Of a stretch of DNA of 64,000 bases, positions 18,472-27,238 are shown piece after piece; position 1 is the first letter of the stretch, and every line of letters begins with the position of its first letter. The notes beneath the pieces are model-generated. The model saw only the letters and a list, made by a program, of their open reading frames with translations, had not been told where the DNA came from and searched no databases. The position numbers were made by a program, and so were the translations under genes. Source of the stretch: Salegentibacter mishustinae (lineage in GTDB: Bacteria; Bacteroidota; Bacteroidia; Flavobacteriales; Flavobacteriaceae); NCBI RefSeq assembly GCF_002900095.1, contig NZ_LLKN01000002.1, positions 1,488,001 to 1,552,000 on the forward strand. The letters run 5' to 3'.

Positions 18472-19341
18472 TTATTTTATCAATTGTTCCAAACTGTACT
18501 TAATCAAATCGTCTACCACTTTTTTAGGATCTTTTGAGAAAGTTCCCGCAGTGCGATTAGCAATAATAGCATTCATTGAAAGTGCATTATGACCAAGCAA
18601 TTTCGATAAACCGTAAATGGCTGAAGTTTCCATTTCAAGATTAGTGACCTTTTTATTATTAAAAGAAAATGAGGCCATTTTATCATTCATTTTGTCATCT
18701 TGTAACGCTAAACGTAAAATTCTACCTTGTGGACCATAAAACCCTATATTGGTACCCGTAACCCCTTTATGGACGTCGGGACCTTCCATTAGATTAATTA
18801 AATTTTCACTGCCGTCAACAACGTAAGGCGCTGCTTTTTGCTTAGACCAGTCTAAATGTTTGATGAACGCCTCAGCAAATTCCTTATTCTGCACATGCTC
18901 ACTATCATAAAAATGCAGAAGTCCGTCAAAACCAATGGCGCTTTCACTAATTAAGAAAGAATCTACCGGAATTTCCTCCTGAATAGAACCGCTGGTACCA
19001 ATTCTAATAATATCAAGGCTTGTAGTTTCCTTTTTTAATTCCCGGGTTTTAAAATCTATGTTTACCAGCGCATCTAGTTCGTTTATTACAATATCAATAT
19101 TATCAGGTCCTATTCCTGAAGAAATTACACTAATGCGTTTTCCTCTATAATAACCGGTTTGGGTATGAAATTCTCTTTTTCTTACCTTAAGTTCAACTTT
19201 ATCAAAATGTCTTGTAATTCTTTCTACACGATCTGGATCGCCTACAGTAATTACAGTATCCGCAAGATGCTCTGGTAATAAGTTTAAATGATAAACGCTA
19301 CCATCGGGATTTTGAATAAATTCTGAAGCTTTTATTGGCAT
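18472..19341 (-). CDS. Nucleoside phosphorylase (uridine phosphorylase-like)
   Basis: 289 residues of the PNP/UDP phosphorylase family. VITVGDPDRVERITRHFD is the phosphate-binding N-terminal motif, SSGIGPDNIDIVINEL the second, and NLEMETSAIYGLSKLLGH carries the ribose-binding Met-Glu and active-site residues. It should cleave a nucleoside to base and ribose 1-phosphate in pyrimidine or purine salvage; uridine is the best guess. The gene lies one base after the DUF1835 gene on the same strand. Confidence 0.9.
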   Translation of the reverse strand: MPIKASEFIQNPDGSVYHLNLLPEHLADTVITVGDPDRVERITRHFDKVELKVRKREFHTQTGYYRGKRISVISSGIGPDNIDIVINELDALVNIDFKTRELKKETTSLDIIRIGTSGSIQEEIPVDSFLISESAIGFDGLLHFYDSEHVQNKEFAEAFIKHLDWSKQKAAPYVVDGSENLINLMEGPDVHKGVTGTNIGFYGPQGRILRLALQDDKMNDKMASFSFNNKKVTNLEMETSAIYGLSKLLGHNALSMNAIIANRTAGTFSKDPKKVVDDLIKYSLEQLIK

Positions 19342-19342
19342 A

Positions 19343-20275
19343 TTATAGTTTTAAAACCTTGTGTGAATCTGAGTCGTATAAAAAATCGTAAATTTTGGCT
19401 CCTCCATAGTACTCATCATTTATAAGGTCACGGTAAAAATTCTTTTTCTTTTCTAGAACATCGATACCATCCTGGGTTAAGATGATCTTATCATTTTCCA
19501 TAGTATAGAAAATCTTTAATTTTTCCAGCACTCTTTCCATTTGAGAATCGCTGTATCCATAGTAACCCTGGTACTGTAAGGCATAACCCAATAACTGATT
19601 ATAAGAGGTTATATGATGATTTTTAACTAATTTAAGCACGTTTTTTTCCAGGGAATTAATGCCTGTTCTGCTATTAGGGAATCGCTCAATATGAGCCCTC
19701 ATGCAGCTGGAAAGGTATTCGAAATTGGAAGTTTTCTTTATTTGTTTCTTTAGTTTCAAGGGATCGTTACTACAATAAAGTTCCCAAACCAGGCTAGCGA
19801 TCTCTAGATCTTGTTCTTTCAGCTCAATTTTATGCTTAAAATGATTCAATAAATTTTTTTCTGAAAGGCTCGAAAGTGGTAAAAATTCATCTTCTCCTTT
19901 AAGACGCTTGCTACATACCAGGTAGAAGGGAACTTCCTTTTTATGTTCCAAATAAAAACTTATAGCCGCTATCATATTGATATGGCAAAAAAGATCGAAT
20001 TCAAACCAAAGTACTACGTGATCGTAATCTTTGGCTGCTTTCAATTTTTTAAGCTGAGAAACAAAGCGCTCCTGATAATTTTCGGCAGAAATATCGTAAG
20101 CTTCCTTTAAAAACTTTTCACGTTGTTTAATGAATTCTTTAGATCCAACCTCTTTAGTACAGGGGCCTTCGCATAATAATTCCCGCCAAACAATAATTTC
20201 GCCTGGGAGATTAAGTTCTTCAACCTGTGCAGTTAAACTATCTCCATTTACTATATGTAAAGCCTTTTTAGTCAT
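19343..20275 (-). CDS. DUF1835 domain-containing protein
   Basis: 310 residues with the DUF1835 N-terminal motif HIVNGDSLTAQVEELNLPGE, the WRELLCEGPC segment and the LWFEFDLFCHINM strand. The C-terminal third is a winged-helix-like region (about residues 210-290). The family has no established function. It precedes the nucleoside phosphorylase by one base and follows the SUI1 gene by 25, giving a probable SUI1-DUF1835-phosphorylase transcription unit together with the oxygenase upstream. Confidence 0.85.
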   Translation of the reverse strand: MTKKALHIVNGDSLTAQVEELNLPGEIIVWRELLCEGPCTKEVGSKEFIKQREKFLKEAYDISAENYQERFVSQLKKLKAAKDYDHVVLWFEFDLFCHINMIAAISFYLEHKKEVPFYLVCSKRLKGEDEFLPLSSLSEKNLLNHFKHKIELKEQDLEIASLVWELYCSNDPLKLKKQIKKTSNFEYLSSCMRAHIERFPNSRTGINSLEKNVLKLVKNHHITSYNQLLGYALQYQGYYGYSDSQMERVLEKLKIFYTMENDKIILTQDGIDVLEKKKNFYRDLINDEYYGGAKIYDFLYDSDSHKVLKL

Positions 20276-20300
20276 AGGGGGAAATTAATACAGGTAGCTA

Positions 20301-20651
20301 TTAACCACCTACTCGTTTTACATTATATCCATCTTTTTTGAGAAGTTCCATAATTTTTTCACGATCATCTCCCTGTATTATTATCTCACCATCTTTAGCC
20401 GAACCACCAACACCGCATTTTTTCTTGAGTTTTTTGCCCAGAACAACTAAATCATCGTTAGTTCCCTGGAAACCTTTAATAATGGTCACGGTCTTTCCTC
20501 CACGTCCCTTACTACTAAAATGAGCTTCTAAGTACTGGTCTTCGGGAGCTAAAGTTTCATCGGATTCTTCCTGCTCGTTTCCATCAAAATCATCATTTGT
20601 AGAAAAAACAAAACCACCCAAATCCTCAAGTCCGAGTTTTTTCTTGGCCAT
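20301..20651 (-). CDS. SUI1/YciH-type translation initiation factor
   Basis: 116 residues. The C-terminal 80 residues are a eukaryotic eIF1/SUI1 fold (GGKTVTIIKGFQGTNDDLV, KKKCGVGGSAKDGEIIIQGD), as in bacterial YciH. In bacteria YciH is a minor factor that discriminates against aberrant initiation complexes. The first 35 residues are an acidic, low-complexity extension (EQEESDETLAPED). It is separated from the upstream oxygenase gene by three bases. Confidence 0.93.
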   Translation of the reverse strand: MAKKKLGLEDLGGFVFSTNDDFDGNEQEESDETLAPEDQYLEAHFSSKGRGGKTVTIIKGFQGTNDDLVVLGKKLKKKCGVGGSAKDGEIIIQGDDREKIMELLKKDGYNVKRVGG

Positions 20652-20654
20652 AAT

Positions 20655-21611
20655 TTATTTTTTTAGGAGTCCGATTTCAACCAGGCGTTGATGTAGAAAA
20701 TCACCGGCGGTAATATCTTCGTATTGTTTTGGGTTTTCTTCATCTATACATTCCTCTAAACAATCTAAACGCATTTCGCTTCTAGGATGCATAAAGAAAG
20801 GAATAGAATATCTTGGTTTGTCCCATTGGTCCTTCGGTGGGTTGATCACACGGTGAATGGTAGAACGTAATTTATTATTGGTATGTCTTTCTAACATATC
20901 TCCAACATTTATTACCAACTCATCTTCCTGCGGTACAGCATCAATCCATTCTCCATCTTTTCTTAAAACCTGTAAACCTCCTGTAGAGGCTCCCATAAGT
21001 AAAGTGATAAGATTTATATCACCATGAGCACCTGCTCTAACCGCACCTTTAGGCTCCTCGGTAATTGGAGGGTAGTGGATAGGTCTTAAAATACTATTTC
21101 CGTTGCTCGCCCAATGATCAAAATAATGTTCTTCCAGTCCAATATATAAAGCTAATGCTCGTAGTACATAAATACCGGTTTTTTCCAGCATTCGGTAAGC
21201 TTCAATTCCAACTTTATTGAAATTTTTCAGTTCAGCTACCTGTACGTTTTCAGGGTATTCTTCGGTAAGATTGGCATCGGCTGCCGGTTCCTGGCCAAAA
21301 TGCCAGAATTCTTTAAGATCACCTTCTTTTTTACCTTTGGCGTGTTCTTTCCCAAAGGAGATATAGCCACGTTGCCCGGCAAGGCCTTCAATCTCATATT
21401 TTTTCTTTACCTCTAATGGAAGGTCAAAAAAGGTCTTTACTTCTTTATATAAATTTTCTTCTAGGTCATTATCTAAAAAATGGTTTTTTAAAGCTACAAA
21501 ACCAATTTCCTCATAAGCCTTCCCAATTTCATCAACGAATTTTTGTTTTCGTTTTGGATCTCCAGAAATAAAATCAGCAAGATCTACGCTGGGAATATTA
21601 TTCATCGCCAT
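20655..21611 (-). CDS. Isopenicillin N synthase-like 2-oxoglutarate/Fe(II) oxygenase
   Basis: About 318 residues. A DIOX_N segment (PSVDLADFISGD) is followed by the double-stranded beta-helix core with the iron triad: His and Asp in AGAHGDINLITLLMG and a distal His in STIHRVINPPKDQWD, then the RYSIPFFMHP co-substrate arginine region. The natural substrate is unknown; such proteins are common single genes in Bacteroidetes and are annotated by fold only. Start: an ATG at 21641 lies in the promoter (TAACTTTG on the minus strand at 21643-21650), so ATG 21611 or 21605 is preferred. Confidence 0.85.
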   Translation of the reverse strand: MAMNNIPSVDLADFISGDPKRKQKFVDEIGKAYEEIGFVALKNHFLDNDLEENLYKEVKTFFDLPLEVKKKYEIEGLAGQRGYISFGKEHAKGKKEGDLKEFWHFGQEPAADANLTEEYPENVQVAELKNFNKVGIEAYRMLEKTGIYVLRALALYIGLEEHYFDHWASNGNSILRPIHYPPITEEPKGAVRAGAHGDINLITLLMGASTGGLQVLRKDGEWIDAVPQEDELVINVGDMLERHTNNKLRSTIHRVINPPKDQWDKPRYSIPFFMHPRSEMRLDCLEECIDEENPKQYEDITAGDFLHQRLVEIGLLKK

Positions 21612-21642
21612 AATATGCTTTCTTTTTTGATAAATTAACACA

Positions 21643-21650
21643 CAAAGTTA
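21643..21650 (-). promoter_or_regulatory. -7 promoter element for the oxygenase operon
   Basis: The minus strand reads TAACTTTG, exact TAnnTTTG, about 32 bases before the chosen start. It probably drives the oxygenase-SUI1-DUF1835-phosphorylase run. Confidence 0.55.
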
Positions 21651-21708
21651 AATAAAAATACGGGAGCTGCCGAGGCTTTTTATATTTCTTAGCATTTATA
21701 TTTTTGGT

Positions 21709-21716
21709 TACATTTG
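21709..21716 (+). promoter_or_regulatory. -7 promoter element for the E1 gene
   Basis: TACATTTG, exact TAnnTTTG, 17 bases upstream of the ATG at 21733; the leader would be about ten bases. Confidence 0.6.
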
Positions 21717-21732
21717 ATAAACAAACATTCTT

Positions 21733-23739
21733 ATGCAGCCAAATTCTTCAGTACAGTCACCTATAAAATTTGAGAGAGAAAATCTTTCTTCAGCTCAGTT
21801 ATTAGATCTATATGTAGCTCTTTTAAAGCCTCGATTAATTGAGGAAAAAATGCTCATTTTACTCAGACAGGGAAAAATCTCAAAATGGTTTAGCGGAATA
21901 GGCCAGGAAGCTATTTCGGTTGGAGTGACAAAAGCATTAAATCCTGATGAATATATTCTACCAATGCACCGAAACCTGGGTGTGTTTACAACGAGAAATG
22001 TTCCTTTAAACCGACTTTTCTCGCAATGGCAGGGAAAGCAAAACGGCTTTACAAAAGGTCGTGATAGGAGTTTTCACTTTGGAACCCAGGAATATAAAAT
22101 TGTTGGGATGATCTCTCATTTGGGCCCTCAACTGGGTGTAGCCGATGGGATTGCTCTGGCACATAAACTAAAGAAAGAAAATAAACTTACCGCGGTATTT
22201 ACCGGGGAAGGAGGCACCAGTGAAGGCGATTTCCACGAGGCGCTTAATATTGCTTCGGTTTGGGATTTACCGGTTATGTTTTGCATAGAAAATAACGGAT
22301 ACGGGCTTTCAACGCCTACTAACGAGCAATACCGCTGTAAAGATCTTGCCGATAGAGCTAAAGGCTATGGAATGGAATCCTTTATTATAGACGGGAATAA
22401 TATCATTGAAGTTTATTCTAAGGTTTCTGAGATTGCGGAAAGTATAAGAGAAAATCCCCGTCCCGTTTTACTGGAGTTTAAAACCTTTAGAATGCGTGGC
22501 CACGAAGAAGCAAGTGGCACTAAGTATGTACCTGAAGAATTAATGCAATTCTGGGAGCAAAAAGATCCTGTAGAAAATTTCAGACAGTTTTTAAAAGAAG
22601 AAAATATTTTAAATGAAGATCAGGAAATTCATTCTAAAGATGAAATCAAAGCTGAAATAGACCTTAATTTAAAGGAAGCAAATGAAGAAACTCCTATAGA
22701 ATTCATTAAAACTAAAGAAATAAGTGATGTTTACCAGGAGTTTATATATCAGAAAGTTAACCCTGGTAGTAATACTGAAAATGTTCGCTTTATAGATGCT
22801 ATAGCCCAGGCTGTAAAACAATCTATGCAAAGGCATAATTCCCTGGTTTTAATGGGGCAGGACATTGCAGAATATGGCGGCGTTTTTAAAATTACTGAAG
22901 GCCTTATATCGGAATTTGGTAAAGAACGGGTAAGAAATACGCCTATATGTGAATCTGCAATTGTTGGAACGGCCATGGGACTTTCTATTAGTGGAATGAA
23001 GGCTATGGTAGAAATGCAGTTTGGGGATTTTGTGAGTTCCGGTTTTAATCCTATTGTAAATTACCTGGCCAAAAGCAATTATAGATGGAATCAAAATGCC
23101 GATGTGGTTATAAGAATGCCCTGCGGCGCTGGGGTAGGGGCAGGACCATTTCATAGCCAAACTAATGAAGCCTGGTTTACTAAAGTTCCGGGATTAAAAG
23201 TTGTTTACCCAGCTTTTCCTTACGACGCTAAAGGTCTTTTAAACACTGCTTTTAATGATCCCAATCCCATCTTGTTTTTTGAGCACAAGGCATTGTATAG
23301 AAGTATTCGCCAGGAAGTTCCGGTAGACTATTATACCTTACCATTAGGTAAAGCCTCAATTTTAAAAGAAGGGGGAAAACTTACAATTATCACTTATGGC
23401 GCCGGGGTTCACTGGGCTCTTGATACTATTGATGAAATGGAGTTGGAAAATGTAGACTTGATTGATCTACGCAGCCTTCAACCATTAGATAAAGAGGCTA
23501 TAATGAATTCGGCTAAAAAAACAGGAAAAGTATTAGTACTAACCGAAGATTCAACTTTTGGAAGTTTGGCTTCAGAAATTTCAGCAATTATTTCAGAAGA
23601 ATGCTTTGAATATCTGGATGCGCCTGTTATGCGTTTGGGCAGTGCTGAAACCCCAATTCCTTTTGCGGCAGCCCTTGAAGAAGGCTATCTTCCGAAGACA
23701 AAATTAAAAGAGAAAATACAGCAATTAATAGACTATTAA
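21733..23739 (+). CDS. Fused alpha/beta subunit of branched-chain 2-oxoacid dehydrogenase E1
   Basis: 668 residues. The N-terminal half is the E1 alpha domain with the thiamine diphosphate motif GEGGTSEGDFHEALNIASVW...ENNGYGLSTP (about residues 157-195). The C-terminal half from about residue 345 is the E1 beta domain (RFIDAIAQAVKQSM, EFGKERVRNTPICESAIVGT, LVLTEDSTFGSLASEIS). E1 decarboxylates 2-oxo acids from Val, Leu and Ile and transfers the acyl group to E2 lipoate, supplying branched acyl-CoA for fatty acids. The fusion of alpha and beta in one chain is common in Bacteroidetes. E2 and E3 are not in this window. Confidence 0.93.
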   Translation: MQPNSSVQSPIKFERENLSSAQLLDLYVALLKPRLIEEKMLILLRQGKISKWFSGIGQEAISVGVTKALNPDEYILPMHRNLGVFTTRNVPLNRLFSQWQGKQNGFTKGRDRSFHFGTQEYKIVGMISHLGPQLGVADGIALAHKLKKENKLTAVFTGEGGTSEGDFHEALNIASVWDLPVMFCIENNGYGLSTPTNEQYRCKDLADRAKGYGMESFIIDGNNIIEVYSKVSEIAESIRENPRPVLLEFKTFRMRGHEEASGTKYVPEELMQFWEQKDPVENFRQFLKEENILNEDQEIHSKDEIKAEIDLNLKEANEETPIEFIKTKEISDVYQEFIYQKVNPGSNTENVRFIDAIAQAVKQSMQRHNSLVLMGQDIAEYGGVFKITEGLISEFGKERVRNTPICESAIVGTAMGLSISGMKAMVEMQFGDFVSSGFNPIVNYLAKSNYRWNQNADVVIRMPCGAGVGAGPFHSQTNEAWFTKVPGLKVVYPAFPYDAKGLLNTAFNDPNPILFFEHKALYRSIRQEVPVDYYTLPLGKASILKEGGKLTIITYGAGVHWALDTIDEMELENVDLIDLRSLQPLDKEAIMNSAKKTGKVLVLTEDSTFGSLASEISAIISEECFEYLDAPVMRLGSAETPIPFAAALEEGYLPKTKLKEKIQQLIDY

Positions 23740-23869
23740 TAATAAAAAGCTATTAAATTAATGATTTTAAGATTTCTTAACAGTCACGTTGTTAAAGTAT
23801 TAATAATCTTTTGTCTCGGTTCCAGACCTACTGTAATTTAGATCATAACTAATCAAAAAATCTAATATT

Positions 23870-24031
23870 ATGATACGTTTAATCGTTATTTTCTTAATCA
23901 TTGCTTTGGTAGCTGCCATCTTCGGATTTGGTGGAATTGCAGAAGGTTTTGCTGATATTGCTAAAATTATATTCTACATCTTCCTTGTTTTATTGGTGAT
24001 TTCGCTAGTAAGTCGATTATTCAGAAGATAA
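23870..24031 (+). CDS. DUF1328 small membrane protein
   Basis: A 53-residue protein ([20 protein letters not shown]...) with two hydrophobic spans, the [13 protein letters not shown] turn and a basic tail SRLFRR, which is the complete DUF1328 (YtjA-like) pattern. It is an inner-membrane peptide of unknown function, often stress-associated. A possible promoter is TTTTG, about 20 bases, then TAATTTAG upstream (23810-23845). A terminator hairpin follows, so it is probably a single-gene transcript. Confidence 0.9.
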   Translation: MIRLIVIFLIIALVAAIFGFGGIAEGFADIAKIIFYIFLVLLVISLVSRLFRR

Positions 24032-24058
24032 AAATAAATTAAATTATAAAATAAAAAT

Positions 24059-24102
24059 CCAATGTATTGCGCCAGATGATAATCGGCAAACATTGGGTTT
24101 TT
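24059..24102 (+). terminator. Intrinsic terminator after the DUF1328 gene
   Basis: CCAATGT...ACATTGG outer stem with an inner TTGcGCC/GGCAA pairing and a run of T after it. Confidence 0.75.
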
Positions 24103-24125
24103 GCGTATAACCCAAATAACTAACA

Positions 24126-24605
24126 ATGAAAAAGATATTTATACTTGGCTTTGTAGCCGTACTTTTGGCAGCTTGCGGTCCAAGCAAAACCGCAAAAGAA
24201 GCCAGAAAAACCTTTAATGGAAACTGGACACTTACAAGCGTAACTTACCCTAACAGTTCTGGTGAATTTGATGTAACCTTGTTGAACGATGCGAATGCCT
24301 CTTGCTTCGAAAATAGTACCTGGAATTTTGTTTCCAACAATAATAGAGGCGCGTACTCAGTTCAGGGTGCTAACTGCAGCCAGGGTCAGCGTTATTTTAT
24401 CTGGTCTATAGACGAGGAAAATACTCCTGAGGGAATCTATGATTTCTTATTAAAACCAACTGACGAAGATTATAACTCAACTACAGGAAACCAGGGGTTC
24501 CGTATGAATTTAAAATCACTTTCAGAAAACCAAATGGTATGGGAGCAATCTGTAATGCTAGAAGGCTCTCCGTTTGTGATTAGAATGAATTTTTCTAAAC
24601 TTTAA
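24126..24605 (+). CDS. Lipocalin-like lipoprotein
   Basis: 159 residues with lipoprotein signal MKKIFILGFVAVLLAACGPSK (lipobox LAAC, acylated Cys 17). The mature protein has the FNGNWTLTSVTYP opening and alternating strands of the lipocalin-like DUF families common in Bacteroidetes. It is probably anchored in the outer membrane. It lies 15 bases upstream of an OmpA-family lipoprotein gene and is likely cotranscribed with it. Ligand unknown. Confidence 0.82.
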   Translation: MKKIFILGFVAVLLAACGPSKTAKEARKTFNGNWTLTSVTYPNSSGEFDVTLLNDANASCFENSTWNFVSNNNRGAYSVQGANCSQGQRYFIWSIDEENTPEGIYDFLLKPTDEDYNSTTGNQGFRMNLKSLSENQMVWEQSVMLEGSPFVIRMNFSKL

Positions 24606-24620
24606 ATAAATCAATTTACT

Positions 24621-25319
24621 ATGAAGACTACTATAAATAGAATGTTTGCGATATTTTTTGCAGCTACTTTACTAATTAGCTGTGATGCTGTAAAAAATGC
24701 GAATAATAAACAAAAAGGAGCCGTAATTGGCACTACAGGAGGTGCTGCAATTGGTGGTGTAATTGGAAATAATACCGGAGATGGAAATACCGCACTTGGA
24801 GCCATAATTGGTGGAGTTGTAGGTGGTGCTGCCGGCGCTATTATTGGCGATAGAATGGATAAGCAAGCCAAGGAAATAGAGCAGGAAATTCCCGGTGCCG
24901 AAGTAGAACGAGTGGGGGAAGGGATTAATGTAACTTTTGATGAAAGTAGCGGTGTATATTTTGATACGGAGAAATACAACATCAATTCAAAATCACAGGC
25001 TACACTAAATAAATTAGCTGATATTTTTAAAGAATATCCAGATTCTAACATTCTTGTCGAAGGTCATACCGACAACACAGGAAGTGAAACTTATAACCTT
25101 ACCCTTTCTAAAAATAGAGCCCAGGCTGTAACCAATTATTTAACAAGTCAGGGATTAAGCAGTGGCAGGTTAAATACCAAATGGTATGGTGAATCTCAAC
25201 CAAAATATGATAATTCAACTGCCGAAGGTCGTGCTAAGAATAGAAGAGTTGAATTAGCAATTGTGGCTAATGAAGAAATGAAAGAAGAAGCCAGAAGAAA
25301 AGCCGAAGAACAGAATTAA
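24621..25319 (+). CDS. OmpA-family peptidoglycan-binding lipoprotein with glycine zipper
   Basis: 232 residues. The lipoprotein signal ends at the lipobox LISC (Cys 21). Residues about 35-75 are a glycine-zipper segment (GGAAIGGVIGNNTGDGNTALG, then GGVVGGAAGAIIGDRMD), as in YiaD-like proteins. The C-terminal OmpA domain has VYFDTEKYNINSKSQATL and the peptidoglycan-binding motif VEGHTDNTGSETYN...LSKNRAQAV. It anchors the outer membrane to the cell wall. The last 15 residues are highly charged. An intrinsic terminator follows. Confidence 0.95.
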   Translation: MKTTINRMFAIFFAATLLISCDAVKNANNKQKGAVIGTTGGAAIGGVIGNNTGDGNTALGAIIGGVVGGAAGAIIGDRMDKQAKEIEQEIPGAEVERVGEGINVTFDESSGVYFDTEKYNINSKSQATLNKLADIFKEYPDSNILVEGHTDNTGSETYNLTLSKNRAQAVTNYLTSQGLSSGRLNTKWYGESQPKYDNSTAEGRAKNRRVELAIVANEEMKEEARRKAEEQN

Positions 25320-25343
25320 TCCTTAAGTTCTCAAACAAGTATT

Positions 25344-25371
25344 AAATCCCGGAAATTTCCGGGATTTTTTT
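25344..25371 (+). terminator. Intrinsic terminator after the OmpA-family gene
   Basis: AAATCCCGG-AAAT-TTCCGGGATTTTTTT, strong GC stem and T run; it separates the lipoprotein operon from the polyketide cluster. Confidence 0.9.
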
Positions 25372-25394
25372 ATGCTTTTATTTATCTTCAACCA

Positions 25395-26522
25395 ATGGCA
25401 GATTTTCAAGTAATTATTGTGGGGGCAGGACTGGCGGGTTTAACTGCTGCCATTCATCTTTCTCAAAAAGGAAAAAACGTCCTGCTTATTGAAAAAAAAG
25501 CCTATCCGCGCCATAAAGTTTGCGGTGAGTACCTGTCTAACGAAGTGCTGCCTTATTTTAATTCGCTTAATATTGATCTTGAAAAAGATTTGAAGCCGGT
25601 AAAAATTAATAACCTGCTTTACAGCACCCAAAATGCTAAATCTATTGAAGCGCCATTAAATCTTGGAGGTTTGGGACTAAGCCGCCACGCTTTAGACCAT
25701 TATCTTTTCAATAAAGCTGAAGAAAGCGGTGCTAAAACTATGTTGGATTCTGTTGAAAATATCAACTTTAAAGATGATGAATTCAATCTAAGGCTATCCT
25801 CGGGGAAAGAACTTACTGCAAATATTGTATTAGGTGCTTTTGGAAAAAGATCTAATCTGGATAAAAGTCTTAAACGGGATTTTATACAGGAAAAATCGTC
25901 CTGGCTTGCCATTAAAGGTCATTATAAACTACCTGATTTTCCTGAAAACCTGGTAGCGCTCCATAACTTTAAAGGAGGTTATTGCGGATTGTCGAAGACG
26001 GAAGCGGGCGTAGTGAATGCCTGTTATATGGTATCCTACGAAAGTTTTAAAAAGTATAAAAATACCGAAGAATTCAAAGAAAAAGTACTACTTCAAAATG
26101 CATATTTAAAAGGGTTCTTTAAAAATGCTAAACCGCTTTTTAAAAAAGATCTTAGTATCGCCCAAATTTCATTTCAGGAAAAATCATCGATTAAAAATCA
26201 TATTTTAATGCTGGGTGATACTGCGGGACTAATTCATCCGCTTTGTGGGAATGGAATGGCAATGGCAATTCATAGTGGTAAAATTGCTTCGGAAGCAATT
26301 CTGAATAATTTCAAAGGAAAACATATTGACCGAAAAAATCTTGAAAATGAATATCGGGAGAACTGGAAGGCCAATTTCAGCAAAAGGTTGAAAACCGGCC
26401 GAATGCTTCAAACAATATTAATAAATCCAATTTTAGCGTCAACTTTACAAAATCTGGTAAAAAAATTTCCGTACTTGTTAGGGAAAATCATCAGTAAAAC
26501 TCACGGGAAGCCAATAATATGA
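25395..26522 (+). CDS. FAD-dependent oxidoreductase (geranylgeranyl reductase/halogenase-like) of the polyketide cluster
   Basis: 375 residues. An N-terminal Rossmann FAD site (IIVGAGLAGLTAAIHL, residues 7-22), a CGEYLS segment after it, and the second FAD motif MLGDTAGLIHPLCGNGMAMA (about residues 272-291) place it in the group 1 flavoprotein monooxygenase/GGR superfamily. It is the first gene of the cluster and overlaps the methyltransferase start (ATGA at 26519-26522). It may hydroxylate or oxidise the type III polyketide product, or reduce a chain; which of these is inference. Confidence 0.85.
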   Translation: MADFQVIIVGAGLAGLTAAIHLSQKGKNVLLIEKKAYPRHKVCGEYLSNEVLPYFNSLNIDLEKDLKPVKINNLLYSTQNAKSIEAPLNLGGLGLSRHALDHYLFNKAEESGAKTMLDSVENINFKDDEFNLRLSSGKELTANIVLGAFGKRSNLDKSLKRDFIQEKSSWLAIKGHYKLPDFPENLVALHNFKGGYCGLSKTEAGVVNACYMVSYESFKKYKNTEEFKEKVLLQNAYLKGFFKNAKPLFKKDLSIAQISFQEKSSIKNHILMLGDTAGLIHPLCGNGMAMAIHSGKIASEAILNNFKGKHIDRKNLENEYRENWKANFSKRLKTGRMLQTILINPILASTLQNLVKKFPYLLGKIISKTHGKPII

Positions 26523-27238
26523 GTATAGATACTTCAAAAAGAACCAACGCGGTTGAAATCATGGACGATTTTGACCTGAAAGGCCAGGAACTCGATAAGA
26601 CTTTACGGGATCTTGACAATATCAATAAATGGCTGGGCGGAAATAAGATCACTTTAGATGCGATTAAGGCGATCATTGAAGATCAACCAAAAACGAAAGA
26701 AATACATATTGCCGATGTTGGTTGTGGCAATGGCGCCGTACTAAGGGAAATTGCAAAATGGAGTAGAAAAAATAGTTATAATATTAAACTTACCGGTATT
26801 GATGCAAATACTCACGCCATTGAAATTGGGAGAAAATTATCTTCAAATTATGCGGAAATAGAATTTTTGGCTTTAGATATCTTTAGTGAAGAATTTAAGG
26901 CTTTTAGTTGCGACATTATCTTATGCACCTTAACTCTGCATCACTTTAAAAATAAAGAGATCATAGAATTACTAAAACTTTTTAATCAGCAATCCAGGAT
27001 AGGCGTAGTTATTAACGATTTGCATCGTTCTAAAGCAGCTTACAGGTTATTCCAGGCCTTTTGCGCGGTGTTTATCAATAATGAAATTGCTCGTAAAGAC
27101 GGACTTATTTCCATTTTACGCGGATTTAAGAAAGATGAATTGAAAAGTTTTGCAGAAAAAATTCCTCAAACCAAACATCAAATTAGCTGGAGGTGGGCAT
27201 TTCGCTACCAGTGGATTATCCAGAAAGAAAAAATATGA
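26519..27238 (+). CDS. Class I SAM-dependent methyltransferase of the polyketide cluster
   Basis: 239 residues. Motif I IADVGCGNGAVLREIAKW (about residues 62-79) binds S-adenosylmethionine, followed by GIDANTHAIEIGRKL (motif II) and DIILCTLTLHHF (motif IV). It presumably methylates oxygen or carbon of the polyketide. Both ends overlap neighbours by four bases (ATGA), so it is translationally coupled to the flavoprotein and the type III synthase. Substrate is inferred from context. Confidence 0.88.
   Translation: MSIDTSKRTNAVEIMDDFDLKGQELDKTLRDLDNINKWLGGNKITLDAIKAIIEDQPKTKEIHIADVGCGNGAVLREIAKWSRKNSYNIKLTGIDANTHAIEIGRKLSSNYAEIEFLALDIFSEEFKAFSCDIILCTLTLHHFKNKEIIELLKLFNQQSRIGVVINDLHRSKAAYRLFQAFCAVFINNEIARKDGLISILRGFKKDELKSFAEKIPQTKHQISWRWAFRYQWIIQKEKI

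Noticed and set aside
22749-23160. Two overlapping minus-strand frames inside the E1 gene
   Set aside because: Both lie within conserved E1 beta coding sequence and have no family features.
24611-25051. 146-codon minus-strand frame rich in Ser and Pro
   Set aside because: Mirror of the glycine-zipper and linker of the OmpA-family gene, whose family motifs are clear.
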